A stretch of 64,000 nucleotides of DNA, from NCBI GenBank assembly GCA_900299025.1, contig OMIE01000086.1, forward strand, positions 33,828 to 97,827, read 5' to 3'. The position numbers and the translations under genes are program-made. A model generated the notes under the pieces. That model was not told the origin of the DNA, ran no database searches, and worked only from the letters and a program-made list of their open reading frames with translations. Origin of the DNA: Burkholderiaceae bacterium. Lineage in GTDB: Bacteria > Pseudomonadota > Gammaproteobacteria > Burkholderiales > Burkholderiaceae_E. Below are positions 56,765 to 64,000 of this stretch, one piece after another. Each line of letters opens with the position of its first letter. Positions within the stretch are counted from its first letter, which is position 1.

Positions 56765-58483
56765 CTAGTATTTATTGAAACCTTGAGCTCCCCGGATTAG
56801 GCGGCCGGGCATCTCACCCGTAGCCTGACCCTCTTCATAAGCAACAACCCCATTAACCCATGTATAGTCATAGCCTTCAGAGCGCTGAACAAAGCGTCGA
56901 CCGCCGCCCGGTAGATCACAAACCTGCTCAGGCATCGTGAGTCTCAATCGGTCAAAATCAACAAGGTTTAGATCGGCCTTCATACCAGGAGCGATCACAC
57001 CTCGATCATCTAAACCGATTGCGACTGCATTGGTATACGTTTGTGCCTTTACAAGATCCTCTAATCGCAGGCGCTTACCGCGCTGACGATCACGCGCCCA
57101 ATGGGTGATCAGGAAGGTGGGAAAACTGGAATCACAAATATAACCATTATGAGCCCCTCCGTCGCCTAGCCCCAGCAAGCTAAAAGGGTGGGTCATCATT
57201 GTTCTCACCGACTCAAGATCCCCATGCTCATAATTATGCAATGGAAAATAAAACAGTTGCTTACCCTCGTGCCTCAGCATGTAGTCGTACATAAATTCTC
57301 GAGGATCCCGTCCCTCTGCTTTTGCTAGGGCCGCAACACTTTCATTGGGTGCTGGTTCATAGGTAAATTGATCGTGCAAAGGAAAGTGTCGGTCATGAGC
57401 AAGCGTTAATCGCTGCAATCTCAAGGTTTCTGGTTTCGGTTGATCGGCAAGGATGGCCGCTTTCACCGACGCTTGCCGAAGCGCTTGAACACGTTGTGGC
57501 AGGTCGAGATGAGCCAGATCAAGATAGGCCTTTGCGTACATAAAGGGACTCATCGAACATTGCAAACCGAGCATCAGACCAATTGGCCTGCACGAGACTT
57601 GAGCGCGCATGTTCAAGCCATCTGCCTGGGCAGCTTCGACTCTTTTGAGGATATCGCGCCAGCGATCGGGATATTGTCCCTGCTCAAGCAAGGTGAATGA
57701 CAAGGGTCGGCCGCTCAGCTTTGCGGCATCTTTCATGATCGCAAACTCGCTCTCAAGATCGGCGAAATCCGAAATCATTTGAATCACACCTTTGCCTGCC
57801 TCAGCAAGACCTTGAGCGATGGCGCGGTACTCATCGCCCGAAACGTCCAGACTGGGTACCGCTTCGCCTTTGCTCGATCGATGCACCAGCGCTCTGGAAC
57901 TTGAGAAACCGAGGGCGCCCGCTTCAATAGCCTGCTTAACCACCTGGCTCATCGATGCCAGGTCCTCACTGCTCGCCTTCTCTCGCCTTCGACCTCTGTC
58001 GCCCATCACGTAAACGCGTACAGCAGCATGCGGCACCTGGGCCCCAATATCCATTGCGTGTGGCAATTGATCAAGCGCGTCTAGATAGCCAGGAAAATCT
58101 TCCCAGGTAAAGCGAACACCTTCGCGAAGTACCGCTCCAGGTATGTCTTCAACCCCTTCCATCAGTTCAATCGCCCACTCCCGCTGCTCGCTGCGCAGTG
58201 GTGCAAAGCCGACGCCGCAATTGCCCATGATCGCAGTAGTCACGCCATGCCATCCTGAAGGGCTTAAATACGGATCCCAAAGCGCCTGACCATCATAGTG
58301 GGTGTGGATATCGACCCAACCCGGCATGAGGTATCGTCCCGCAGCATGGATCTCGCGGGTGCCTCGTGATGCTATGGATCCAATATCGACAACTTTGTGA
58401 TCCTTGATGGCCACATCAGCTGCAAAGGCATCGCGACCCGTGCCGTCAATGACTTTAGCGTCGCGGATAACAAAATCATGCAT
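56765..58483 (-). CDS. N-acyl-D-amino-acid deacylase-type amidohydrolase
   Basis: A 572-residue metal-dependent hydrolase of the D-aminoacylase family. Metal ligands are visible: HTHYDG (two His), GNCGVGFAP (Cys ligand), and later HxxD-like GDGGAHNGY. The start [17 protein letters not shown] is typical. Family members act on N-acyl-D-amino acids or related ring compounds; the substrate is not settled here. It lies 13 bases from the rmuC stop on the same strand. Confidence 0.85.
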   Translation of the reverse strand: MHDFVIRDAKVIDGTGRDAFAADVAIKDHKVVDIGSIASRGTREIHAAGRYLMPGWVDIHTHYDGQALWDPYLSPSGWHGVTTAIMGNCGVGFAPLRSEQREWAIELMEGVEDIPGAVLREGVRFTWEDFPGYLDALDQLPHAMDIGAQVPHAAVRVYVMGDRGRRREKASSEDLASMSQVVKQAIEAGALGFSSSRALVHRSSKGEAVPSLDVSGDEYRAIAQGLAEAGKGVIQMISDFADLESEFAIMKDAAKLSGRPLSFTLLEQGQYPDRWRDILKRVEAAQADGLNMRAQVSCRPIGLMLGLQCSMSPFMYAKAYLDLAHLDLPQRVQALRQASVKAAILADQPKPETLRLQRLTLAHDRHFPLHDQFTYEPAPNESVAALAKAEGRDPREFMYDYMLRHEGKQLFYFPLHNYEHGDLESVRTMMTHPFSLLGLGDGGAHNGYICDSSFPTFLITHWARDRQRGKRLRLEDLVKAQTYTNAVAIGLDDRGVIAPGMKADLNLVDFDRLRLTMPEQVCDLPGGGRRFVQRSEGYDYTWVNGVVAYEEGQATGEMPGRLIRGAQGFNKY

Positions 58484-58496
58484 GAGAAAGCTCCAT

Positions 58497-59762
58497 TTAA
58501 TTGGATAAATCTTTGGTGGTATTAACCGCAGCGCCTAGCTCGCCCTCGCGGGGCGCATCAAGCTCGAGCTCAGCACGTGCAACCAGGGCTTCTGGGAGGC
58601 TTGCGTGAACAGCGACGCCGAGCCGCTCAAAATCCTTAGCCTGTTGAATCAAATTGGCCTTACCCGAGACAAGCTGAGAAAGCGCTTTGTCGTAGCTGTC
58701 TCGCGCCCTCAGCAGTGATTGGTCAAGGGCTTCCATATTGGATATGAATGCAAGTAATTTTTTGTAGATTTTTGAAGCTCTTTCGGCAAGCTCGGCACTA
58801 TGCTTGTGCTGATCTTCAAAGCGCCATAATTGTCGAACGATTTGTAGACTCGTCAACAGCGTTGTCGGGGTTGCAATCACGACCTGCTGATCCATAGCCT
58901 TTTGAAAAAGATTTGTATCGCCGCGCATCGCTTCGCCAAATGCAGACTCAATTGGTATAAACATAAACACTATTTCTGGCGTATTAAGACCAGGTAGTTC
59001 AGCGTAAGATCGCGATGAGAGCTCTTGGATTCGATCGTTGATCGCACGAAGGTGTTCTTGAAGCGCCATGCTGCGCTCTTGATTGTCAAGAGCATTGACA
59101 TAACGTGTGTAGGCGTTTAGTGAGACCTTTGCATCGATGACGATGTGCTTTCCTTGCGGTAGATAAATAATTGCATCGGGCCGCTTTCTGCCGCTATCGG
59201 TTTGAAAACTGACCTCCCGCCGAAAATCAATACCGTCTCTTAAACCTGAACGTTCTAATACATTTGATAACACAAGTTCACCCCAATGACCCTGCACTTT
59301 GGACTGCCCTTGCAAGGCGGTTGAAAGGCGATGCGCCTCCTGGGTCATTTGCTGGTTGAGCGACTTAAGCTGACCGAGCTCGGTTTGCAATTGTGCCGCA
59401 CGCTCAACATCTTTAAGTTGGACGTCGTCCAACTTGGCCCTGAATTCGACGATACGATCCTTCAAGGGTTCGATGAGTCGCCCGAGTTGCTCCTCGCTTT
59501 GACGATTGAATTGCCTTGCGCGGTCATCGAGTATTTGAGCGGCGAGCAGCTTGATTTGGTCGTGGAGAAATTGACGGCTTTGTTCCAGGCTCTGCTCTCG
59601 CTCGCGTTGAATCTGATGTGTTGCCTGGGTCTCAGATTCGAGCTGTACCCGCAAGGCCTGCTTCTCTGACCGTGCAATCAGCGTTCGTACCCAATAGCCC
59701 CCTAGGCCACCAAGCGCCATCCCAATCATCAGCATCAAGACCAATCCAAGTTCAGCGAACAA
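58497..59762 (-). CDS. rmuC: DNA recombination protein RmuC
   Basis: A 421-residue protein with one N-terminal transmembrane helix (LVLMLMIGMALGGLGGYWV), a long coiled coil (about residues 30-150) and the RmuC nuclease-like domain (GHWGELVLSNVLERSGLRDG, KRPDAIIYLPQGKHIVIDAKVSL in two parts, FMFIPIESAF). RmuC limits inversion at short inverted repeats in E. coli. The TTG at 59762 has GGGAG eight bases upstream; an ATG nine codons in is also possible. It is divergent from the hydrolase gene with about 35 bases between. Confidence 0.9.
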   Translation of the reverse strand: MFAELGLVLMLMIGMALGGLGGYWVRTLIARSEKQALRVQLESETQATHQIQREREQSLEQSRQFLHDQIKLLAAQILDDRARQFNRQSEEQLGRLIEPLKDRIVEFRAKLDDVQLKDVERAAQLQTELGQLKSLNQQMTQEAHRLSTALQGQSKVQGHWGELVLSNVLERSGLRDGIDFRREVSFQTDSGRKRPDAIIYLPQGKHIVIDAKVSLNAYTRYVNALDNQERSMALQEHLRAINDRIQELSSRSYAELPGLNTPEIVFMFIPIESAFGEAMRGDTNLFQKAMDQQVVIATPTTLLTSLQIVRQLWRFEDQHKHSAELAERASKIYKKLLAFISNMEALDQSLLRARDSYDKALSQLVSGKANLIQQAKDFERLGVAVHASLPEALVARAELELDAPREGELGAAVNTTKDLSN

Positions 59763-59797
59763 AAGTTACACTCCCGCAAGTCACACGAACCTTGCCC

Positions 59798-60703
59798 ATG
59801 AACATTTTCGAACCTAACATCGACACACTTCCCTGGTCCTACGGCAATCTAGCCGTTTATCGCTGGAACGCAAGCCTTCCCACGCAAGCTCGCGGCGTCG
59901 TTTTAATGGTCCATGGGCTCGGCGAACATATGGGACGTTACAGCCAAACCGCGCAGGTTTTGCAGCACGAGGGCTGGATTTGTGTCGGATATGACCATCT
60001 CGGTCACGGGCGATCCGAAGGTGAAAGAGGAAAAATACCTTTCTCCGACGCCCTGGTCGAAGGCTTGGTTCACGTCGCACAACATGTCATCGCAGAAATG
60101 CCAAGCAAAATTGCACAAGAGCTCCCCTTGATCTTACTTGGGCACAGTATGGGCGGCCTTGTTGTCGTGCAGGCGATCGCCAAAGCACGCGATCGAATGC
60201 CAGATATTTGTGCCGCCGTACTAAGCGCCCCCGCCCTTGGCATTTTTGTGAGCGAATCAGAAAAGTGGCTACTCCGAAGCATTCCTCGCTTGCTCCCGAA
60301 TCTGTGCCTGGACAATAAGATCAATACGAGCTCGATTTGCAGAGACAAGGCTGTTGTTGAGCGCTACAACAAAGATCCGCTTGTTCACCGCAAAATATCG
60401 CTTCGCCTTGCAGCATGGATGTTTCATGCCTCGCAACAGATCGACCAATGTGCTCGGACATGGTCTATGCCGGTGTTACTCCTATTGGCGGGTAAGGACG
60501 TGCTTGTCGATAACAAGAGCGCCCAACGATTCGCAAAGCAACTGTCTGCCGATCTGGTGGTAGTCCACAACGAGCCTGACATGCTTCATGAACTGCTAAA
60601 CGATCCAGAAAATAGCCGCGTCTTGAACCGTATCGCAGACTGGATGGATCTTGCGGTCACATCGTTGCCAGAGGCTTTTTCGCAAGCGCAGGCTCTACGT
60701 TGA
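59798..60703 (+). CDS. Alpha/beta hydrolase, monoacylglycerol lipase-like
   Basis: A 301-residue serine hydrolase (Hydrolase_4 type). VLMVHGLGEHMGRYSQ, GYDHLGHGRSEG and the nucleophile elbow LLGHSMGGL (Ser) are typical of monoacylglycerol lipases; the Asp and His are expected in GKDVLVD and MLHELLND. The open frame extends 60 codons upstream into rmuC antisense DNA, but the ATG at 59798 begins the family-like sequence. Its 3' end overlaps the convergent marR-like gene by 47 bases. Confidence 0.87.
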   Translation: MNIFEPNIDTLPWSYGNLAVYRWNASLPTQARGVVLMVHGLGEHMGRYSQTAQVLQHEGWICVGYDHLGHGRSEGERGKIPFSDALVEGLVHVAQHVIAEMPSKIAQELPLILLGHSMGGLVVVQAIAKARDRMPDICAAVLSAPALGIFVSESEKWLLRSIPRLLPNLCLDNKINTSSICRDKAVVERYNKDPLVHRKISLRLAAWMFHASQQIDQCARTWSMPVLLLLAGKDVLVDNKSAQRFAKQLSADLVVVHNEPDMLHELLNDPENSRVLNRIADWMDLAVTSLPEAFSQAQALR

Positions 60704-61304
60704 GCTGGGTTCTCACCACCTCTAGACTGGTTCTCAGCGCCTTGAGTTGATTGGCCGACAAGGCTGCAAGGGCATGCGGCAAAACCCCTGTATACGGCTT
60801 GGGCGCCTTGCGCAAAAGTAGTCTGCCTTTCGCCGTAATGCTCAGCTCCACTTTGCGGCGGTCTTCGCCGGAACGAAGTGACTCAATAAAACCGGCTTCA
60901 AGCAATAAACGCACGAGATTACTTGCTGTGCTCTGGTGAACATCCATGCCGCTGGCGATCTCGCCCAAGCTAGCGCCCGGCGAGGCCTCAATCAAGGCCA
61001 GTGCCCAGACTTGCGCCCCACCAATGCCGACTGCTTTCTCAACTCTGGCGAAATGTGTACGCACCGCAGCAAAGATCGAGCGAAACTGCCCGAGAACTTC
61101 TTTCGCCAACACCTGATCGGTCTTAGCCTTGGAGGCTTCTTTTCGATTAACGACCAAATCATCGGCGATTTGCTTGAGCGTAGCCTTGTTAGGTCTTGCA
61201 GCGCCTAGCGAAGTCGATCGAGGTTTCCTCGTTGATTTAACCGCTGAACTTACATTTGGCTTTGGTGTTTGCCTCTTTTCTCGAGTTAGGGTGCTCACGC
61301 GCAT
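60657..61304 (-). CDS. MarR-family transcriptional regulator with basic N-terminal tail
   Basis: A 215-residue protein with a MarR winged helix (ALIEASPGASLGEIASGMDVHQSTASNLVRLLLEAGFIESLRSGEDRRKVELSITAKG in segments, residues about 105-160) and an unusual 60-residue N-terminal extension rich in Lys, Arg, Thr and Ser. MarR proteins repress genes for stress or catabolism. Its 47-base overlap with the hydrolase gene is tail to tail. No operator could be assigned. Confidence 0.87.
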   Translation of the reverse strand: MRVSTLTREKRQTPKPNVSSAVKSTRKPRSTSLGAARPNKATLKQIADDLVVNRKEASKAKTDQVLAKEVLGQFRSIFAAVRTHFARVEKAVGIGGAQVWALALIEASPGASLGEIASGMDVHQSTASNLVRLLLEAGFIESLRSGEDRRKVELSITAKGRLLLRKAPKPYTGVLPHALAALSANQLKALRTSLEVVRTQLNVEPALAKKPLATM

Positions 61305-61577
61305 GTCTCAGTAAATGGTATTGATCGACGTGAGCATAGTGGTGCGTGCTTAATAAAGTCAAATGGTGCAGAACCCAGCCATGTCACTCGCTCGAATTAG
61401 GATGAACAACAGAAGCATTTGCCAACATCCTGTGCAAGCACTTCTTGACAAAGCTATTTGCTCACGCTGCTCAACATCAAGCATGTCGCACTGCATGAGC
61501 ACACGAGCAGGTATTGATGCTTGCGACAACAATATCAATTTAGAAGAGACTATTTATATTTGTGCAAATTGATGTAG

Positions 61578-61688
61578 ACTTGTCTTGCGGTTTGAACTGC
61601 CTGTCATCATTCATAACAGTCTGACTGACAAGTGGCCTCTGTCCGCAGCGAGCGATTTGAGGGGGTCTCGGCCCCCTCTTTTTTTGTC
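61578..61688 (+). ncRNA. Candidate structured small RNA ending in an intrinsic terminator
   Basis: By eye the sequence folds into a closing stem ACTTGTC (61578-61584)/GACAAGT (61627-61633) around two hairpins: GCGGT-TTGA-ACTGC (61587-61600) and CTGT/ACAG (61601-61619). A linker leads to a strong terminator. The terminator has no + strand protein gene upstream, because the neighbouring gene is on the other strand. The 5' end and promoter are not known; a weak TAGACT at 61575 is one -10 option. I cannot match it to a known RNA family. Confidence 0.4.
61659..61685 (+). terminator. Intrinsic terminator (orphan, + strand)
   Basis: The stem GAGGGGG/CCCCCTC with a six-base loop is followed by a run of seven T. 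It is a strong rho-independent terminator on the + strand, about 270 bases before the heptad-repeat gene, with no protein gene reading into it. Confidence 0.85.
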
Positions 61689-61924
61689 TAGCCAAACTAC
61701 CTAACGAATCCCTCAAAGCACAGATCCACATAAACAAGCCATAGGGCCATGTTTGGAGATTTGTGAGACTCACTCTTTTTCGATTGTTTTGTATTTGCGC
61801 CAACATTTTTTGCTTCTGATCTTCTTTTGCAAAATATTTCGATGCAAGATTGTTTCTGCACAATGCCCTTATCTAGTCTGGTGTTATAGAGCTAGTTGGC
61901 CTTGGGCTAAATCCCGAATAACCC

Positions 61925-61942
61925 GCAGCTAATTGAAGCTGC
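61925..61942 (+). promoter_or_regulatory. Hairpin next to the ribosome binding site of the heptad-repeat gene
   Basis: A perfect 6-bp stem GCAGCT/AGCTGC with loop AATTGA ends three bases before the Shine-Dalgarno sequence AAGGAG (61946-61951). It may stabilise the mRNA 5' region or modulate translation. Confidence 0.45.
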
Positions 61943-61957
61943 TACAAGGAGAAGTTG

Positions 61958-62686
61958 ATGAGTCAGGTCGAAGACAATCGCGCAAACGTGCGCGCAAACC
62001 GCAAAAAACTTTTTGAACTTGAGTCCACTGTCATGTGGAACAAGGCGCAGGCTTATCGCGAGCGCTCAATGATTGAGGAAAACCGAGCCTTGATCCTGAA
62101 GAATTACTCGGCTGCCTTCATGGGCAACCGCCAGATGGCTAATCAAAACACCGATGACATTTTTAGAAACCGTAAGGCAATTCTTCAATCGATGAAGGTT
62201 GAAGGTGCAGTCCAGGAGAACTTTCGTGACTCCATGCTGAATCAGGCCCACATTGACTTTCTTGATCATCGCTCAAAGCTCAATGCCCGTGTCATTGCTG
62301 TGAGTGAAAAGATGAGCGAAATCAACAAGATGTTGATCGAAGTCAATCACATGATCATGGAAGGCAATGCCGAGATCGTCGAATTCAACGCCGGTAACAT
62401 CGAGACAAACCGTAAATGGCTTGACGGCGACCTGCATCCCGAGCAGGCGACCCCAGAAACGAATGCAGAGCGCATTGCATCGAACAGTTCAAGAATTGTA
62501 GAGATTCAAGAGCGCGCCACGGCCAACCGCGCAAAAATCGACGCCGTGATGGAAAAAGTCGAAAGTAATCGGGCGGCGATTCTAAAGAACGCAGACGCAA
62601 TCTATGAGCGTCGCCAGAGCATTCTTGAAAACCATAAGAAAATCGCCGCAAATCAAGAGCGAATCACCAAGCTGATCGCCGGCTAA
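61958..62686 (+). CDS. Heptad-repeat protein with Asn at nearly every d position (predicted coiled coil, unknown function)
   Basis: A 242-residue soluble protein without signal peptide, transmembrane segment or Cys. Asn recurs every seven residues in four blocks: 7-49, 57-71, 109-151 and 169-232; 21 of 27 expected positions are Asn. A hydrophobic residue, mostly Ile or Val, lies three residues before the Asn, so Ile takes the coiled-coil a position and Asn the d position (pattern I-x-x-N-R). A proline-containing linker (LHPEQATPET) separates the last block. The ATG at 61958 has an ideal AAGGAG. It is a single gene with a hairpin upstream and a terminator 12 bases downstream. Trimeric adhesins have similar 'N@d' stalks, but this protein is not exported in any visible way. 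The function is unknown. Confidence 0.85.
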   Translation: MSQVEDNRANVRANRKKLFELESTVMWNKAQAYRERSMIEENRALILKNYSAAFMGNRQMANQNTDDIFRNRKAILQSMKVEGAVQENFRDSMLNQAHIDFLDHRSKLNARVIAVSEKMSEINKMLIEVNHMIMEGNAEIVEFNAGNIETNRKWLDGDLHPEQATPETNAERIASNSSRIVEIQERATANRAKIDAVMEKVESNRAAILKNADAIYERRQSILENHKKIAANQERITKLIAG

Positions 62687-62698
62687 GGAGCCAAATAG

Positions 62699-62723
62699 AA
62701 GGGGCGTGATAAGCCCCTTTTTT
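62699..62723 (+). terminator. Intrinsic terminator of the heptad-repeat gene
   Basis: The 7-bp stem AAGGGGC/GCCCCTT with a seven-base loop is followed by a T run (TTTT). It starts 12 bases after the stop codon and ends at the convergent yghU-type gene, so it probably insulates both. Confidence 0.88.
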
Positions 62724-63616
62724 CAAGCGAGGCGCTTGCCGTGAAAGTCAGCCTCGCTGTGCCGCTCGGGCACTTGAGTGTCTGAGTCCCCGGTCAGCTT
62801 ATTGACAAGCCTACCTCGTTGAACGGCAGGTCGAGCGCCAATGTCTCGCGCCCAGCGCAGCAAATGTTTATAGCTTTCAACGTCAAGAAACGCCGCAGCA
62901 CCGTAAAGCCTGCCGAGGGCTAGTTGACCGTACCATGGCCAAATGGCCATGTCCGCGATGCTATAAGAATCGCCCACGATAAATGCTTGGTCGGCCAACA
63001 ATCGATCTAAGACATCCATCTGACGTTTCACTTCCATGGTGAACCGATCGATCGGGTACTCCATCTTGCTTGGGGCATAAGCGTAGAAGTGGCCAAAACC
63101 ACCGCCGAGGTACGGAGCACTTCCCATTTGCCAAAAAAGCCATGATAGACATCGGCTTCGATCAGGATGATCTGCGGGAAGGAATACTGAAAATTTTTCT
63201 GCAAGGTAAAACAATATGGCGGCTGATTCAAAGACAGCAACAGGCTTTTGTCCACTTCGATCGACGAGTGCAGGTATCTTGGAATTAGGGTTGATCTCGA
63301 CAAAGCCCGTGCCGAATTGCTCACCTTCGCCAATCCGAATCGGCCAGGCGTCGTACTCGGCATCGGCGTAGCCGAGCGCAAGTAGCTCCTCGAGCATTAC
63401 GGTGACCTTAACGCCGTTGGGCGTTCCCAAGGAGTAAAGCTGCAAAGGATGAACTCCGACGGGTAACTCGGCTTCGTGAGTCGGTCCCGAAATAGGCCTA
63501 TTGATGTTGGCAAATCGCCCGCCATTGGCCTTGTTCCAAGTCCAGACTTTCGGCGGCTGGTAGTCAGCCTTGGATGGTGACGAATCTTTCGCGTCAAGTT
63601 CTGATCTATTTGTCAT
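62723..63616 (-). CDS. yghU: Glutathione S-transferase, YghU-like disulfide-bond reductase type
   Basis: A 297-residue GST of the Nu/YghU class. The start segment PPKVWTWNKANGGRFANINRP is characteristic of this class; the thioredoxin-fold part has LYSLGTPNGVKVTVMLEEL and NPNSKIPALVD with VFESAAILFYLAEK at the glutathione site; the helical domain has YGQLALGRLYGAAAFLDV. E. coli YghU reduces disulfides and binds two glutathione molecules. It is convergent with the heptad-repeat gene. Confidence 0.9.
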   Translation of the reverse strand: MTNRSELDAKDSSPSKADYQPPKVWTWNKANGGRFANINRPISGPTHEAELPVGVHPLQLYSLGTPNGVKVTVMLEELLALGYADAEYDAWPIRIGEGEQFGTGFVEINPNSKIPALVDRSGQKPVAVFESAAILFYLAEKFSVFLPADHPDRSRCLSWLFWQMGSAPYLGGGFGHFYAYAPSKMEYPIDRFTMEVKRQMDVLDRLLADQAFIVGDSYSIADMAIWPWYGQLALGRLYGAAAFLDVESYKHLLRWARDIGARPAVQRGRLVNKLTGDSDTQVPERHSEADFHGKRLA

Positions 63617-63844
63617 AGCCGTTTTGGCTCCAGTTCATCGATCTAAAAAAGTGTCTTAAGCAACGCTGAGGCCCTGAAGCAGTCTTCGGCACAACACTGC
63701 TTCGTCCCAAATCCAAGGTACTTGAAGACTGGCGATTAGTCTATAGCACCAATTCCAGCCCGCGGGTAGCATGCGCGTTCAGCCAGTGGCGAGCGCCCGT
63801 AACGCGGGGTCTGATCCTTAGTCCCTGTACTCAAGGCGCTCACG

Positions 63845-63850
63845 TATAAT
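63845..63850 (+). promoter_or_regulatory. -10 box (TATAAT) before tRNA-Ser
   Basis: A perfect TATAAT lies 10 bases before the tRNA 5' end. The sequence between is GC-rich (CCGCCCTACC), as in stringently controlled stable-RNA promoters. No good -35 box is seen at the expected distance. The 228 bases from 63617 to 63844, upstream of this box, hold nothing I can recognise. Confidence 0.6.
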
Positions 63851-63860
63851 CCGCCCTACC

Positions 63861-63952
63861 GGAGAGGTGGATGAGTGGTTTAAATCGCACGCCTGGAAAG
63901 CGTGTGTACGTTTCAAAGCGTACCGCGGGTTCGAATCCCGCTCTCTCCGCCA
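63861..63952 (+). tRNA. tRNA-Ser (anticodon GGA)
   Basis: A 92-base type II tRNA with long variable arm and encoded GCCA end. The acceptor stem pairs GGAGAG with CTCTCC. The anticodon stem CACGC/GCGTG encloses CTGGAAA, so the anticodon is GGA, reading UCC/UCU. The T arm contains GGTTCGAATCC. The 48 bases after it, to the end of the window, contain nothing recognised. Confidence 0.96.
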
Positions 63953-64000
63953 GAACAAGTCCTGCTAACTCGCTCAGTCGGGTTGTCAGGCGCTCAGAGC

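Larger units (their letters stand above)
61305..61954. other. 650-bp intergenic region with RNA-like features
   Basis: No convincing protein gene is seen. It holds a candidate structured RNA (61578-61688), an intrinsic terminator at its end, and a hairpin at 61925-61942 next to the ribosome binding site of the following gene. A 69-codon + frame (61363-61572) has CSRC and ends ICAN before a TGA; a 107-codon minus frame overlaps the RNA. Neither is supported. Confidence 0.6.

Noticed and set aside
61540..61863. 107-codon minus-strand frame in the intergenic region
   Set aside because: It runs through the terminator hairpin in reverse, has no ribosome binding site and no family resemblance.

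Overview
This window looks like chromosomal core sequence of a betaproteobacterium, most likely of the order Burkholderiales. The evidence is gene order and family content: a GntR regulator followed by sdhCDAB-sdhE-gltA and divergent from mdh; rluD divergent from bamD; thrS-infC-rpmI-rplT-pheS-pheT-ihfA-merR-tRNA-Pro; and three periplasmic Bug/TctC-type receptors, a family greatly expanded in Burkholderiales. I see no phage, insertion sequence, CRISPR array or integron. The species cannot be named from the sequence.

Layout. 1-6 kb: a fragment of pgeF, rluD, bamD, then a leftward set (zapE, a YdcH-type gene, a DinG/YoaA helicase, a small secreted protein) downstream of the 2-oxoglutarate dehydrogenase genes. 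6-29 kb: a large block of central carbon genes. It holds sucA-sucB-lpd, a second and unrelated 2-oxoglutarate oxidising system (KorA/KorB plus a GltD-like flavoprotein with ferredoxin domains), gltA, sdhE, sdhBADC, a GntR regulator, and rightward mdh, prpB, prpC, a small MliC-like protein gene and acnA. 29-39 kb: an amidase, a bidirectional terminator, tRNA-Pro(GGG), merR, ihfA, pheT, pheS, rplT, rpmI, infC (start codon AUC), thrS and tRNA-Val(GAC). 39-64 kb: accessory functions. These are a ferric-iron-type ABC permease and ATPase, an HCCA isomerase-like protein and a flavin monooxygenase whose start codons overlap head to head, Bug receptors around an acyl-CoA dehydrogenase and an ADP-forming acyl-CoA synthetase, PhoD phosphatase, CnoX, a geranylgeranyl-reductase-like flavoprotein, a WYL regulator, a D-aminoacylase-type hydrolase, RmuC, a lipase-like hydrolase, MarR, a possible structured small RNA, a striking heptad-repeat protein, a YghU-type glutathione transferase and tRNA-Ser(GGA).

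How it works together. The 6-29 kb block encodes much of the TCA cycle (citrate synthase, aconitase, 2-oxoglutarate oxidation by two routes, succinate dehydrogenase, malate dehydrogenase) and two steps of propionate oxidation by the methylcitrate cycle. A GntR protein and a palindromic site between gntR-sdh and mdh probably coordinate part of it. The 44-55 kb region looks like uptake and CoA-dependent breakdown of organic acids.

The most unusual item is the 242-residue protein at 61958-62686. It repeats a seven-residue unit with Asn in one core position and Ile/Val three residues before it, along nearly its whole length (an 'N at d' coiled coil). It is a single gene with a hairpin next to its ribosome binding site, a terminator behind it, and a candidate structured RNA with its own terminator in front.
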